From: Terrabacter sp. MAHUQ-38
GTDB taxonomy: Bacteria > Actinomycetota > Actinomycetes > Actinomycetales > Dermatophilaceae
NCBI RefSeq assembly: GCF_014518425.1
Contig: NZ_JACVCU010000004.1
Location: forward strand, 186,001-250,000
Length of the DNA: 64,000 bases
Direction of reading: 5' to 3'
The first letter of the stretch is position 1. Each line of letters begins with the position of its first letter. This document shows, in pieces, positions 55,686-64,000 of this stretch. The notes beneath the pieces were generated by a model, which saw only the letters and a list, made by a program, of their open reading frames with translations, was not told where the DNA came from and searched no databases. The position numbers and the translations under genes were made by a program.

Positions 55686-57396
55686 CCCGCGCGGCGCTTA
55701 GCGCGTCGGCGTCCTTGCGGGCGACCCACGGGGTCAGGGTGAGTCCGATCGGCGGTGCCGAGCGCAGCAGCAGGACAGCCGAGCCGAAGGGCAGGGTGCG
55801 CAGCTCCGCCGGCGTGAGAATCGGGACCTCGCTGCTGGACGTAGAGGTGGAGCTTCGGCCGTCGTGACCGGTGCTGCGGCTCGTCATCTCCTTGCGGCGG
55901 GTGCCGATCAGCTTGGAGAGGTCGTCGAGATCCCGCGCGTTCGACCCGCCGCCGAGGATCACCTTGACGATGGCGGCGTCCCAGATGGCCGAGGCGGCGT
56001 GCTCGCCCCAGACCGCGCGGGCCTGGGCCAGGGACTGGAGCACGACGGTCGTGGCGATGCCGGATCCGCCGCCGTCGGACATGAGCGAGGCCAGTGAGGG
56101 GAGTGGGTAGTTCGCCGCCTCGTCGAGAATCATCGACATGGGCGGGTCCAGCCGTGAGGCGGGCGAGGCCGCGGCCTTGCGCCGTGCCACCTCCAGGACG
56201 TCCTCGAGAAAGGCGCCGACGAGGCCAGCGGTCGCGGCGGCGCCCGTCGAGGTGCCGAGCAGGTAGACGGTGCCGTTCTCGGCCAGGATCTGCGCCGGAT
56301 CGAGATGCTCGCCCTCGGCGGGGGAGACCGCGTCAAGCACCCGTGGATCCGCCAGCGCGGCGAAGGCGATCGAGACCATGGCCCAGACGGAGTCCCGTTG
56401 GCGTGGGTCGGCGCTGATGGTGCTGTCGAGGCCTTGGTGCCAGGCCTCCGCTGCGTTGGGGCTCGTGCTGAGGATCATGACGGCCTCGCGGGCGTGGACG
56501 GCCGAGAGTGACCAGCGGTAGAGGTCGATCGCGGTGCACCCGCCGAGGGCCGCTGCGTGGAGCAGCGCTCGCACGGCCTGCTCGGCGGAGGACTGCCAGA
56601 AGTTGGCATCGGTCGTGCCGGAGGCTGCGCCCTTCGTCAACGCCTTCGCCCTCACCATCGCGACGTGTGGGTCCTCGCAGCCGCGAATCGGAGACCAGCG
56701 CGCCGCGGAAGGGATGCCAGGGGCCAAGCCCTGCGGGTCGAACACGGCCACCGGGCCGATTGACTGACGCGCGCGCAGGGTTGCGGTGAGATTGTCCGGG
56801 CGGGTACTGGTCGTGACCACAGCACCGGGGGCGTCCAGGATCGCCGGGATCACCAGGTGCAGCCCTTTGCCCGATCGAGGAGGACCCAGAACCACGGCCG
56901 AATCCTCCACTGTGACAACGCATTCGACGCCGCGACTGCGACCCACAACGTGCGCAACCTCCTCGACGAGAGGGCGCTCCAGAGATGGACGGAGGGAGCT
57001 GGCCCGCGCTTTGACCCGAGACGCACCAGCGGCTCGGCCGACCTCTGTGCGAGACGCCATCCCCTCCCGACGCTGCCACTTTGCTTCATCCCTGTTCGCG
57101 GACAACCGCCGGCGAAACAGCCACGCCGCCCCTCCGATGGTGAGGGCGACTGCCACGACAAGCGCCCAGTACTCGAAGGCGGAGCCCACATCGGTGCCCC
57201 AAGCCTCGGACGGACTGCCGGGGCGGATGACGGTAGCCAAGGCGCAGTCCCACGAGAAACGCGGCGCGGCGCTCCCGCGCAATCCACTCGCGGCAACGGC
57301 CCCTACCCAAAGCACGACGCTCGCGAGCCCGGCAACGGCGATCACTTCGAGTCCGCCAGTGTGGCGAGAGCGGATCTGTCGTTCTTCAGCACCCAT
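55642..57396 (-). CDS. Conjugation coupling protein, VirD4/TraG family
   Basis: A 584-residue inner-membrane ATPase that links the relaxosome to the secretion channel. Two N-terminal membrane segments (VIAVAGLASVVLWVGAVAAS; ALVVAVALTIGGAAWLF) precede the motor domain with Walker A VLGPPRSGKGLHLVIPAILD. The motor domain continues with DPQGLAPG, MSMILDEAANYPLPSLASLM (Walker B) and TTVVLQSLAQARAVWGEHAA. GGAAGGG precedes the ATG at 57396. It is transcribed leftwards, followed by small genes and the primase block. Confidence 0.9.
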   Translation of the reverse strand: MGAEERQIRSRHTGGLEVIAVAGLASVVLWVGAVAASGLRGSAAPRFSWDCALATVIRPGSPSEAWGTDVGSAFEYWALVVAVALTIGGAAWLFRRRLSANRDEAKWQRREGMASRTEVGRAAGASRVKARASSLRPSLERPLVEEVAHVVGRSRGVECVVTVEDSAVVLGPPRSGKGLHLVIPAILDAPGAVVTTSTRPDNLTATLRARQSIGPVAVFDPQGLAPGIPSAARWSPIRGCEDPHVAMVRAKALTKGAASGTTDANFWQSSAEQAVRALLHAAALGGCTAIDLYRWSLSAVHAREAVMILSTSPNAAEAWHQGLDSTISADPRQRDSVWAMVSIAFAALADPRVLDAVSPAEGEHLDPAQILAENGTVYLLGTSTGAAATAGLVGAFLEDVLEVARRKAAASPASRLDPPMSMILDEAANYPLPSLASLMSDGGGSGIATTVVLQSLAQARAVWGEHAASAIWDAAIVKVILGGGSNARDLDDLSKLIGTRRKEMTSRSTGHDGRSSTSTSSSEVPILTPAELRTLPFGSAVLLLRSAPPIGLTLTPWVARKDADALSAARVELESRIRRASAAG

Positions 57397-57495
57397 GCCC
57401 TTCCAATGGCCCGTTCGGGGCACCACCGCTTCGTAACCGCCGCCGACGCCCGCTGGGTACGGGTGCGGTGCAGGCTCTCGCATGAGGAGGTACCG

Positions 57496-57730
57496 ATGGC
57501 CAAGGACGGAACCGTCGAGACGTATTTCGAAGATGGGCGTTGGAAGAACCGGGTCGGCGGCAATACGCGCGCCTCAAACAGCGCCGCTACCAAGGCGGAG
57601 GCTCGGACCGCCGGTCCGGCGAATCGCCCAAGACCGCGGGCTCGAACACGTGATCAAGAACAAGGACGGCACGATCGGGCAGAAGAACTCCTACGGGAAC
57701 GATCCGTTCCCACCGCGAGACGCCAACTAA
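57496..57730 (+). pseudogene. DUF2188-like small protein, frameshifted
   Basis: GAGGAGG precedes the ATG at 57496. The frame reads MAKDGTVETYFEDGRWKNRV and ATKAEARTAG, then continues in another frame RRIAQDRGLEHVIKNKDGTI and GQKNSYGNDPFPPRDAN to a stop at 57728. One extra C near 57612 explains the shift. The whole resembles DUF2188, a short protein of unknown function common in actinobacteria. It is divergent from the coupling protein. Confidence 0.65.
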
Positions 57731-57807
57731 GCCAACTGAGCCAGGGAGCCGCTCGCCGGCTTGCGAGTGGCGGCCAGAAGAGACCTGGGGGTGAGGGAAG
57801 GGGGCAG

Positions 57808-58797
57808 ATGGATGGGCTTCCTCCCGAGCTGAGCGGTCCCGTATTGCTCGCGCTCGCGCGGGCTCAGGAAGAGCTTCCCCGGGTCGCGTCGTTGGCTGGC
57901 GGAGCGATGTATGAGCTGAAATGGGACGGGTTTCGTTGCGCCGCGGTACGCGACGAGGCGGGTGTCAAGCTTTGGTCCCGACAGCGCAAGGACTTGACCG
58001 GTCATTTCCCCGAGATCGCGGCGGCGATGTCCTGGCAGGTACCTGCGGGGACCGTGCTGGATGGTGAGTTGGTCATCTGGAACGGCGACCGGCTCGACTT
58101 TGACCTGCTGCAGACGCGAATGGTCAACCGCCCGGCTCGGGCATCAAGTCTTGCGGCTGAGCACGGCGCCACGTTCATGGTGTTCGACGTGCTCGCTCAC
58201 CGCGGCGAAGACCTTCGCCGACGGCCGCTGCGCGAACGACGGGCGGTGCTCGAGGAGCTGGGCGCAACGTGGTCGCCGCCGCTGCAGATCAGCCCCCTCA
58301 CGATGGACGAAGGCACCGCCCGGGCTTGGATGGCTGACTACCGCCCGGCCGGCATCGAGGGCGTGGTCGTGAAGGCGGCGGCCGGTGCGTACGTGCCAGG
58401 TCGGCGGGACTGGATCAAGGTGAAGACTCGAGAGACGGTCGAGGCCATCATCGGGGCGGTAACCGGGCCCCTCGAACGGCCCGACACGGTGGTCGTCGGT
58501 CAGGTCAGGGACGGCGTGCTGGTCATCGTGGGCAAGAGCGTCCCGCTCTCTCCCCGGCAGGCCGCGTCCTTGGCGGCGGTGCTGACCCCGGCCGGCCTGG
58601 ATCACCCGTGGCCGGACGAGATCTCTTCGACCCGGTTCGGATCCTCGCGGGACAAGGTGGCGCTGACGAAGGTAGAGCCGGTCGTTGTTGCCGAGGTGAG
58701 TGCCGACGCAGCCCTACAAGCCGGCGCCTTCCGGCACCCGGTGCGGTTCATCCGGCACCGGCCGGATCTGGGCCCGGAGGACCTCGCCCCAGACTGA
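57808..58797 (+). CDS. ATP-dependent DNA ligase
   Basis: A 329-residue ligase of the LigC/LigD-ligase type. The nucleotidyl-transfer motif is ELKWDGFRCA (Lys38). LDGELVIWN (motif III), IEGVVVKAAAG (IV) and RRDWIKVKTRE (V) follow, and then a short OB-fold domain. There is no primase or nuclease domain. It is the only functional plus-strand gene within the conjugation block. It may seal nicks after transfer or take part in end joining; this is inference. Confidence 0.88.
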   Translation: MDGLPPELSGPVLLALARAQEELPRVASLAGGAMYELKWDGFRCAAVRDEAGVKLWSRQRKDLTGHFPEIAAAMSWQVPAGTVLDGELVIWNGDRLDFDLLQTRMVNRPARASSLAAEHGATFMVFDVLAHRGEDLRRRPLRERRAVLEELGATWSPPLQISPLTMDEGTARAWMADYRPAGIEGVVVKAAAGAYVPGRRDWIKVKTRETVEAIIGAVTGPLERPDTVVVGQVRDGVLVIVGKSVPLSPRQAASLAAVLTPAGLDHPWPDEISSTRFGSSRDKVALTKVEPVVVAEVSADAALQAGAFRHPVRFIRHRPDLGPEDLAPD

Positions 58798-59250
58798 GGC
58801 GCGACCCGAGCCACGACCCTGGCCACGGGGAAGAGCTACCGGGCGGCTCGGTTGTGGAACTCCTGCTCGGTGAGTCGCCTTCCTTGAACCCAGAACTGAG
58901 ATGACCCGTCCTCAGCCTCTACAGCCGGGCCGTCGAGACGATGCAGTCGTGCCGCGGTGAAGTAGAGAGTGTCGCCACGAACGACGATGACCTTGTCGTA
59001 CCCGCCGGTCGGGTGCGCTCCCGCTCCGCCACTCTTGATCTCGCGTCACCGCGTCAGGCTACCGAGGAGCACAGGCTCTTCGCCGGAGGCTTGTCCTTCA
59101 GCGTTACTGCTTCCGTCTCGACGTCCACGACTGCCACGCGCGCCCCGCACTTGCATTACGACGGTGATCAGGGACAGCCAGAGGATGACGGCGAACGCCG
59201 ACTCCGCGATTGTGTAGTGCCCGCAGACGGAGTCATCCCCGCAGACGGCG
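58798..59250. other. Short gap with remnants (453 bases)
   Basis: Besides the HRLDG remnant there is a minus-strand frame ending at 59046 that would read AFAVILWLSLITVVMQVRG (a membrane helix), but it has no start codon and runs into the end of the VirB4-like gene. A tandem GGGATGAC(G/T)CCGTCTGCG is repeated twice at 59220-59255. Confidence 0.4.
58836..59035 (-). pseudogene. Fragment with HRLDGPA motif
   Basis: The minus-strand frame reads YDKVIVVRGDTLYFTAARLH, then RLDGPAVEAEDGSSQFWVQG and LTEQEFHNRAAR with a stop. H-R-L-D/E-G-P-A proteins are short phage/mobile-element proteins of unknown function. No ATG, GTG or TTG precedes the conserved part in this frame, so the start is lost. Confidence 0.45.
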
Positions 59251-60723
59251 TCATCCCCGCAGCGCCGCCCCCAAAGGTCGCATTCGAGCGCTCGTATCGA
59301 ACAGCGCCAGTTCGTCGTCCGTGGCCACGTGCCTCACAACAAAGGCTCGCGAGCCGACGCGCCAGAGGCCTTCCCCGCACTGCAGGTCGGGCAGTTGGGC
59401 CCGTTCTGCGGTTGAGAGCCCGAGCTGTGTGGCGGTCTGCGCGGTCTCGCTGACTTCCTGCTGGTACACGATCTTGGTCGAGCAGTCGCCAAGGAGTCCG
59501 CGGGCCAGGGCTCTAGCTTCCGACCCCGCATCGCCGACCGCGTCGAGGTCCGAGAGCCGGTGCACGATCAGCAGGTTGGCGATGCCCAACCCGCGGGACA
59601 GTTTCCACTGTGACTGCATCCGCGCCAGGAGCGCCGGCTGTCGCATGAGCCTCCATGCCTCGTCGTAGATGACCCACCGCTGACCGCCGTCAGGAGCCGA
59701 TAGCGCCGACTCCATCCAGGCCGAAGCACACGTCATGACCATGGCGATGAGCTGATCCGAGCCCTGGATCTGCGACAGGTCCAACGACACCATCGGCAGC
59801 GAGGAGTCGAAGTGCACCGTCGATGGCCCATCGAACAGGCCAGCCAGGTCACCGGCGATGAGGCGACGCATGGCGTGGGCCACGTCGCGTCCATCCGTCG
59901 CCAAGGCCTGCTGGTCTGCGCCCGGCAGAGAGTCCTGGGGCTCCAGCAGCAGGTCCACCACCATTGGAAGTGTGGGCGAGTCGGAGCGTTGGGCGGCTCC
60001 AGTCAGGGCGGCGTCCAGGGCGGTGTGTTCGACGGAGACGAGCGGACGTCCGAGTGCGGACTCGGCGAGCGAGCCGACGAGGACGCGCCGGCGCGTGGCC
60101 AGCAACGTTGACCACTGGAGATCATCCAAGGCGCTATCGCGGGGTCCTGGATCGAGTGGGTTGAGTCGGTTGCTGGATCCACCACCTAGGGTGATCGCCG
60201 CACCGCCGACCGCCCGCGCCACAGCAGACCATTCGCCCTTGGGATCGCCGGGGACGTACACCCGCCTGCCGAAGGCGATGGATCGAGTCGCCAACGACTT
60301 GGCAAGGCAGGACTTGCCTTTGCCGACGACTCCGGCCAGGAGACAGTTGGGGTTCGTGATCACGCCGTCCCTGTAGAGCACCCAGGGGTCGAAGCAGAAC
60401 CCGCCGCCCGACCACGCGTCCTGCCCGACGTAGACGCCTTCGCTGCCGAGGCCGCCTTCGGCAAGGAAGGGGTAGGCGCCGGCGACGACGTCGGACGTTC
60501 CGCGGTGGCTAGGGAGTCGCAGCCGACGGTACGACCGACCCGCTTCAGGCCCCGACTCACCCTGGGCTGGCAGGAATCGGGTGACGTCTTCCTGCGCCGC
60601 CCCTGCGTCGAGTGACATCTCACGCATTGTGGGCCGCGGCGTCCGCTGCTTCGAACGCAGACGCTGGCGCCGGCTGCCTTGTGGCGCATAGAAGTCCGAC
60701 GCAGACGCGGCGCGAAGACGCAT
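59251..60723 (-). CDS. Type IV secretion ATPase, VirB4/TraC-like
   Basis: A 490-residue protein with the ATPase half of a VirB4-like protein. Walker A is LLAGVVGKGKSCLAKSLATR. VYVPGDPKGEWSAVARAVGG, QRWVIYDEAWRLMRQPALLA (Walker B) and GLGIANLLIVHRLSDLDAVG follow. The N-terminal VirB4 domain is missing, as in many actinobacterial systems where the neighbouring SCO6880-like protein stands beside it. The ATG at 60723 overlaps the upstream stop. It should power pilus/channel assembly or DNA transfer. Confidence 0.88.
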   Translation of the reverse strand: MRLRAASASDFYAPQGSRRQRLRSKQRTPRPTMREMSLDAGAAQEDVTRFLPAQGESGPEAGRSYRRLRLPSHRGTSDVVAGAYPFLAEGGLGSEGVYVGQDAWSGGGFCFDPWVLYRDGVITNPNCLLAGVVGKGKSCLAKSLATRSIAFGRRVYVPGDPKGEWSAVARAVGGAAITLGGGSSNRLNPLDPGPRDSALDDLQWSTLLATRRRVLVGSLAESALGRPLVSVEHTALDAALTGAAQRSDSPTLPMVVDLLLEPQDSLPGADQQALATDGRDVAHAMRRLIAGDLAGLFDGPSTVHFDSSLPMVSLDLSQIQGSDQLIAMVMTCASAWMESALSAPDGGQRWVIYDEAWRLMRQPALLARMQSQWKLSRGLGIANLLIVHRLSDLDAVGDAGSEARALARGLLGDCSTKIVYQQEVSETAQTATQLGLSTAERAQLPDLQCGEGLWRVGSRAFVVRHVATDDELALFDTSARMRPLGAALRG

Positions 60724-62168
60724 CAGCTCACGCTCCGGGCAAGCGGAAGCGAGGCGGACATGAAGGCGCGCGCCTGCTGCCCATAGAGCCGACGCGTCTC
60801 GCAGCCGCACTGAATTGCCGCGCGGGCGATCTCGGCAACTGATGCCTCGAGCGCGTCGGGCGATCCCGCCGTGACGGAGATCAGACCGGTGAACTTCACG
60901 TCCGCATGTCCGCTCATGAGGGCGCGCTCGCGCTCAAGGACGTCTTCGCGTTCCGCGCTGTCGGACAGGTCGGCAATGGCGCCGATCTTCGCCTTCTGGG
61001 CCGCCTCGGTGGCGTACTCCACTTTCGCCTTGCGGATGTCGCGCATCGCGGCGTCGGCCGGGATCGGCTGGAGCGTCAGGGAGAGCGTCTTCCTGATCCC
61101 GGGCTGGAAGACCAGTGAGTGAAGGAAGTACGGGGGCGCCGCGATCCGGGGCCACTCTTTGATCCACAGGACCGCTGAGCACGCCGTGTCGTGCCGAACG
61201 TGGTCCCATTCCTCGTCGAGGGCGATCGGCCCCGCGGTCTCCAAGGACTGGGCGGCCGTGGCGTCAGGGCCGGCGCCGGGTTCAAACGATTCCCGGAGCG
61301 TGGCTGCCAGCTCGCTCTCGTTCAGCCATGTGGCCAGCGTGAGGTCCGCCGCCCGAAGGCCCGCCTCGAAGGATGTCATCTCCTGACGCAGGAACGCGGC
61401 GGCGCCCCGGATCCCACGCCCGGACTGTTTGCTGTGAGCCCGCGCGGTTCGAAGATCCAGGGACAGCGCGATGAGGGTGCGGTGGGTCGACGCCGCGGGA
61501 GCCGCGGTACGCATGAGCGACTCGTACTGCTGCACGGCCCATTGCCCGGGCTCTTTGACGCCGTTGACCTCCCACCAGCCGGTGATGCCCCGTCCTGCAT
61601 CGGGCAACGACACTTCCAGCACCTGCACACGGCACCCGGTTCCTGAGGCAGCCATGCTGGCGAGCGCTCTGCCCCAACCGTGGACACGGCGCGCCTGCTC
61701 GTCGGCGGAGAGCAGGACGTATGCCGGGTGGCGGACGAGAGCGACCGCCGTCAGCGTGTGCGCATGAGGGTCGTGGAGCATGGCGGCACCCGTCGACTCG
61801 TCGATGAGAAACCGCAGCGCTGCCGCGTCGCCGGGCAGGGCCAAGGTGCCGCCGGGTCGAGGCGAGGATGGCCGCGCCCGGAACTTGGTCTGGCCGTTGA
61901 GCTTTCGCGCCATGAAGTGCCCGGCCGTCGGCAGGGTCTCGACCGCTGGCCGGCCGTGCCATCGCACGAAAGCCAGTGCGATCAACCCTGCCCAGAGTGG
62001 GGCCGTGAGTCCGGCGCCGGTTGAGCTGCCGACGAAGATCGACGGGACGAAGATGAGGACGGCGACGCAGAGGCAGGCGATTCGGGAGGATGAGAGGCCT
62101 AGGAGCAGCCCGCGGCGGGGAAGCCGTCCAAAGCGCACCGTCATGGGAGTTGTCGTGGTGTCGGTCAT
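60723..62168 (-). CDS. SCO6880-family conjugation protein
   Basis: A 481-residue protein with two N-terminal membrane segments (IACLCVAVLIFVPSIFV; LTAPLWAGLIALAFVRW) and a large cytoplasmic domain. PGDAAALRFLIDESTGAAML, LPDAGRGITGWWEVNG and VKFTGLISVTAGSPDALEAS are typical. In actinobacterial T4SS this protein corresponds to the VirB3/VirB4-N-terminal part and is always next to the ATPase. It lies four bases after the VirB6-like stop and overlaps the VirB4-like start. The role in channel assembly is inferred from family context. Confidence 0.85.
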   Translation of the reverse strand: MTDTTTTPMTVRFGRLPRRGLLLGLSSSRIACLCVAVLIFVPSIFVGSSTGAGLTAPLWAGLIALAFVRWHGRPAVETLPTAGHFMARKLNGQTKFRARPSSPRPGGTLALPGDAAALRFLIDESTGAAMLHDPHAHTLTAVALVRHPAYVLLSADEQARRVHGWGRALASMAASGTGCRVQVLEVSLPDAGRGITGWWEVNGVKEPGQWAVQQYESLMRTAAPAASTHRTLIALSLDLRTARAHSKQSGRGIRGAAAFLRQEMTSFEAGLRAADLTLATWLNESELAATLRESFEPGAGPDATAAQSLETAGPIALDEEWDHVRHDTACSAVLWIKEWPRIAAPPYFLHSLVFQPGIRKTLSLTLQPIPADAAMRDIRKAKVEYATEAAQKAKIGAIADLSDSAEREDVLERERALMSGHADVKFTGLISVTAGSPDALEASVAEIARAAIQCGCETRRLYGQQARAFMSASLPLARSVS

Positions 62169-62171
62169 GGG

Positions 62172-63509
62172 TCAGCTCCTGGTGCCGTGGGTGGACGGCT
62201 GCTTCGGTGGCGCTTCTCGCGCGGGCGAGCTGGCAGTCGTTGGGCCGGACGGGCGGGCGTCGATGGGGTTCGACGCGACCTCCCCGACCTTGCTCGCGAC
62301 AGACTGGGCACCCAACGCGACTGCGGCGAGTGCGGCGGCCGGAGCAGCAACGGAGGGGGCGGCTGCGGCGCCTCCTCCGCTGGCTGCCCCGGCCGGTCCA
62401 GTGGGCGCTCCGGGCATGACCGCGCCGCCGCTCGGGGCTGCGGGCCCAGCAGGGCCGGACGACCCGGGCCGTGGGGGAGGAGGTGGCGGTGGTGAACCGC
62501 CCGCCCCACCGCGGGAGGGTCCGGATCCCACCGCGGCCAGGGCGCGGCTGGTCGACTGGATCGAGCTGACCTTCTGCGGTGCGCTGACGAGGGTCTGGGC
62601 CCCGGTTGAGGCCTGCCGGGCCGTGGCGTGGGCGGCGTGGAGGGTGTCACCGGCGAAGTGGAACATGCGGATGGCGACCCAGGGCGCGAGCCCGCCGAGC
62701 AGGAGGATCAGTGACCCGCCGGCGAGCTGGGTCACGGTCTGGCTCACGCCCGTGCCGGACTGCCCCGCTCCGTTCAGCACGGCAACGCCGATGCTGAGGA
62801 TGATCACCAGCAGCAGCTTGGAAACGACCATGGCACAGACGAACTCGATCCATCGCCGCACCCAGGCGCGCGTGAAGTCCGCTGTCGCGCCGGCGAAGGC
62901 AAGCGGCGCCAGCACGGCGGCGACGATGATCATGAGCTTGCGGATCATCATGGCGGCCCACACGATCACCGCGGCAACGATGATCACGACAGCCAGGAGG
63001 ATGACCACCGCCGGGTTCTGCATCTGGGCGAGCCCGACGAACGTCAGCTTGTTGCCGACGCCGCTCATGCCGGTTCCCATGGTGAACTGCACGACCCCTT
63101 CGCTGAGGGCATCGACGGCACCGAGCAGCACCCGGGTGGTGGCCAGGGCCAAGGCGGAGCCGACGAAGCTGATGAGCAGGCCGGTGAACGCGCGTCCCAA
63201 GCTGGCGGGATGACCGCGGAGCGCGGCGGTCGTCACCTGCACGATGAACAACGCGAGGCACAGGATGGCCGCGATGGCGCCCGTGATGGCCATCTCGCGC
63301 ATCAAGGCGGGTGACTGGAGGTCGAGGGTGGTCGCCTCGCCGATCTGCTGCCACAGCCAGGTGGTCGCGTTCTGTGCCGCGAGTCCGAAGTAGCCGGCGA
63401 TGTGGGAGAACGCCCCGTCAACGACGTTTGTCGCCGCGCCAGCTGTGCCCGCTGCGGCATTGGCGATCTGGCACATCGGGTTGAGCGCGAGGATTGAATC
63501 GCAGCTCAT
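62172..63509 (-). CDS. VirB6/TrbL-like conjugation membrane protein
   Basis: A 445-residue integral membrane protein. About six hydrophobic segments include MAITGAIAAILCLALFIVQV, VVILLAVVIIVAAVIVWAAM and LLLVIILSIGVAVLNGAG. The C-terminal 150 residues are Pro/Gly/Ala-rich and cytoplasmic or disordered (GGSPPPPPPPRPGSSG). It starts MSCDSILALNPMCQIANAAA at 63509 with a four-base overlap with the previous gene. It should form the inner-membrane channel of the T4SS. Confidence 0.85.
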   Translation of the reverse strand: MSCDSILALNPMCQIANAAAGTAGAATNVVDGAFSHIAGYFGLAAQNATTWLWQQIGEATTLDLQSPALMREMAITGAIAAILCLALFIVQVTTAALRGHPASLGRAFTGLLISFVGSALALATTRVLLGAVDALSEGVVQFTMGTGMSGVGNKLTFVGLAQMQNPAVVILLAVVIIVAAVIVWAAMMIRKLMIIVAAVLAPLAFAGATADFTRAWVRRWIEFVCAMVVSKLLLVIILSIGVAVLNGAGQSGTGVSQTVTQLAGGSLILLLGGLAPWVAIRMFHFAGDTLHAAHATARQASTGAQTLVSAPQKVSSIQSTSRALAAVGSGPSRGGAGGSPPPPPPPRPGSSGPAGPAAPSGGAVMPGAPTGPAGAASGGGAAAAPSVAAPAAALAAVALGAQSVASKVGEVASNPIDARPSGPTTASSPAREAPPKQPSTHGTRS

Positions 63510-64000
63510 GATGCGGTCACCGGGACGGACGTGTAGGTCACGGCAGTCACGAAGCCCCAGGTGGCGCGGGTGGGTGGGCCCTGCAGGTTCAGGGTCAACG
63601 CCACGCTTGACGAAGAGGTCGCCGTGCGGCCGTCCTTCACCGTGTGCTGTGTGACGGTGGCTGCGACCTGCCGTCCGGTGATGCCGAGATCTGTGATGCG
63701 TCCGGCTGCGACGGCATTGCTCCACGCCATCGGCTCCTCCACGCGGTCGATCCGCACGGTCGTGTACGCCTCGAGCGCGCTCAGCTGGCGCCACTCCTGT
63801 GGCGAGGGGATCGGTGGCGGCCCCGAGGTGGTCTGCGTGACGGAGTACACGGCCAGGCGGTCGCGAAGGTCATGGGGCACCAGACCGACGACGAGCGGCT
63901 CGCGCGTCTGGGCGGCCTCGGACTGCACCCATTGAAGGTGCTGCTCGCGGGAGGTCTGGTAGTTCTGGGTCAGTAGCCGTCGGACGAACTCGGCGGCGTA
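63506..64000 (-). CDS. TcpC-like conjugal transfer protein, C-terminal part (5' truncated by window)
   Basis: The frame is open to the right edge (YAAEFVRRLLTQNYQTSREQ...), so the N-terminus and probable membrane anchor lie outside. The visible 164 residues are beta-rich with a short conserved pattern of TcpC/VirB8-like periplasmic domains (TTVRIDRVEEPMAWSNAVAA; ATWGFVTAVTYTSVPVT). It is the first visible gene of the T4SS block and is coupled to the VirB6-like gene by ATGA. The family assignment rests mostly on position and fold-like pattern. Confidence 0.65.
   Translation of the reverse strand, partial: YAAEFVRRLLTQNYQTSREQHLQWVQSEAAQTREPLVVGLVPHDLRDRLAVYSVTQTTSGPPPIPSPQEWRQLSALEAYTTVRIDRVEEPMAWSNAVAAGRITDLGITGRQVAATVTQHTVKDGRTATSSSSVALTLNLQGPPTRATWGFVTAVTYTSVPVTAS

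Noticed and set aside
59046-59253. Minus-strand small membrane protein after the VirB4-like gene
   Set aside because: No ATG, GTG or TTG start before the hydrophobic segment; frame only continues into the upstream gene.
1-64000. CRISPR array
   Set aside because: No regularly spaced repeats with unique spacers; the repeats near 27.5 kb number two and have no cas genes.
50895-64000. Prophage origin for the right-hand block
   Set aside because: No capsid, portal, terminase or tail genes; VirD4-, VirB4-, SCO6880- and VirB6-like proteins indicate conjugation.

Overview
The window is high-GC DNA (GTG/TTG starts are common) with actinobacterial features: Lsr2, an actinobacterial-type RecBCD, an ABC sugar importer without its own ATPase, an SCO6880-type conjugation protein and LuxR/NB-ARC regulators. 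An Intrasporangiaceae-like actinobacterium would fit, but the sequence alone does not fix the genus. No rRNA, complete tRNA, CRISPR array or intact insertion sequence was seen.

Left part, 1-19.4 kb, chromosomal. A sugar-use locus comes first: the C-terminal part of a GH42 beta-galactosidase, a substrate-binding lipoprotein, two permeases and a LacI regulator. A strong bidirectional terminator separates it from a large secreted subtilase. Next are a divergently transcribed LacD-like aldolase and PfkB sugar kinase, then a TetR repressor and an epoxide-hydrolase-like enzyme sharing a perfect 18-bp operator. After these the sequence becomes decayed: GH3 and GH39 fragments joined head to head, a LuxR-type ATPase regulator, a frameshifted alpha/beta hydrolase and the C-terminal scrap of a tyrosine recombinase.

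At 19,430-19,504 a hairpin terminator is followed by the 3' third of a tRNA gene (tRNA-Lys-like) on the minus strand. I read this as the displaced 3' end left by site-specific integration. The element would start here and run rightwards beyond 64 kb. An excisionase, a small HTH protein and Lsr2 lie just inside this end. A typical actinobacterial conjugation block (replication/primase genes, VirD4-like coupling protein, VirB4-like ATPase, SCO6880-like protein, VirB6/TrbL-like channel protein, TcpC-like protein) occupies 50.9-64 kb. This fits an integrative and conjugative element (ICE). Its integrase, relaxase and intact tRNA end are not in the window.

Cargo, 20-50.5 kb. A loose array of small, often orphan genes includes several nuclease-like proteins (NERD, two PD-(D/E)XK-like, GIY-YIG, DUF6615-like), small membrane proteins and a 32-residue hydrophobic peptide gene with its own terminator. 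Complete recC-recB-recD and a two-gene Gabija anti-phage system (OLD-type nuclease GajA plus UvrD-like helicase GajB) follow. Two related membrane proteins (29,680 and 46,484) each sit directly upstream of a nuclease gene, one being gajA. This repeated membrane protein plus nuclease arrangement is the best candidate here for something not yet described.

Several genes carry one or more single-base frameshifts (14.5, 18.3, 22.7, 23.9, 33.4, 34.4 and 57.6 kb). They lie mostly in the accessory DNA and could be real decay or assembly indels.
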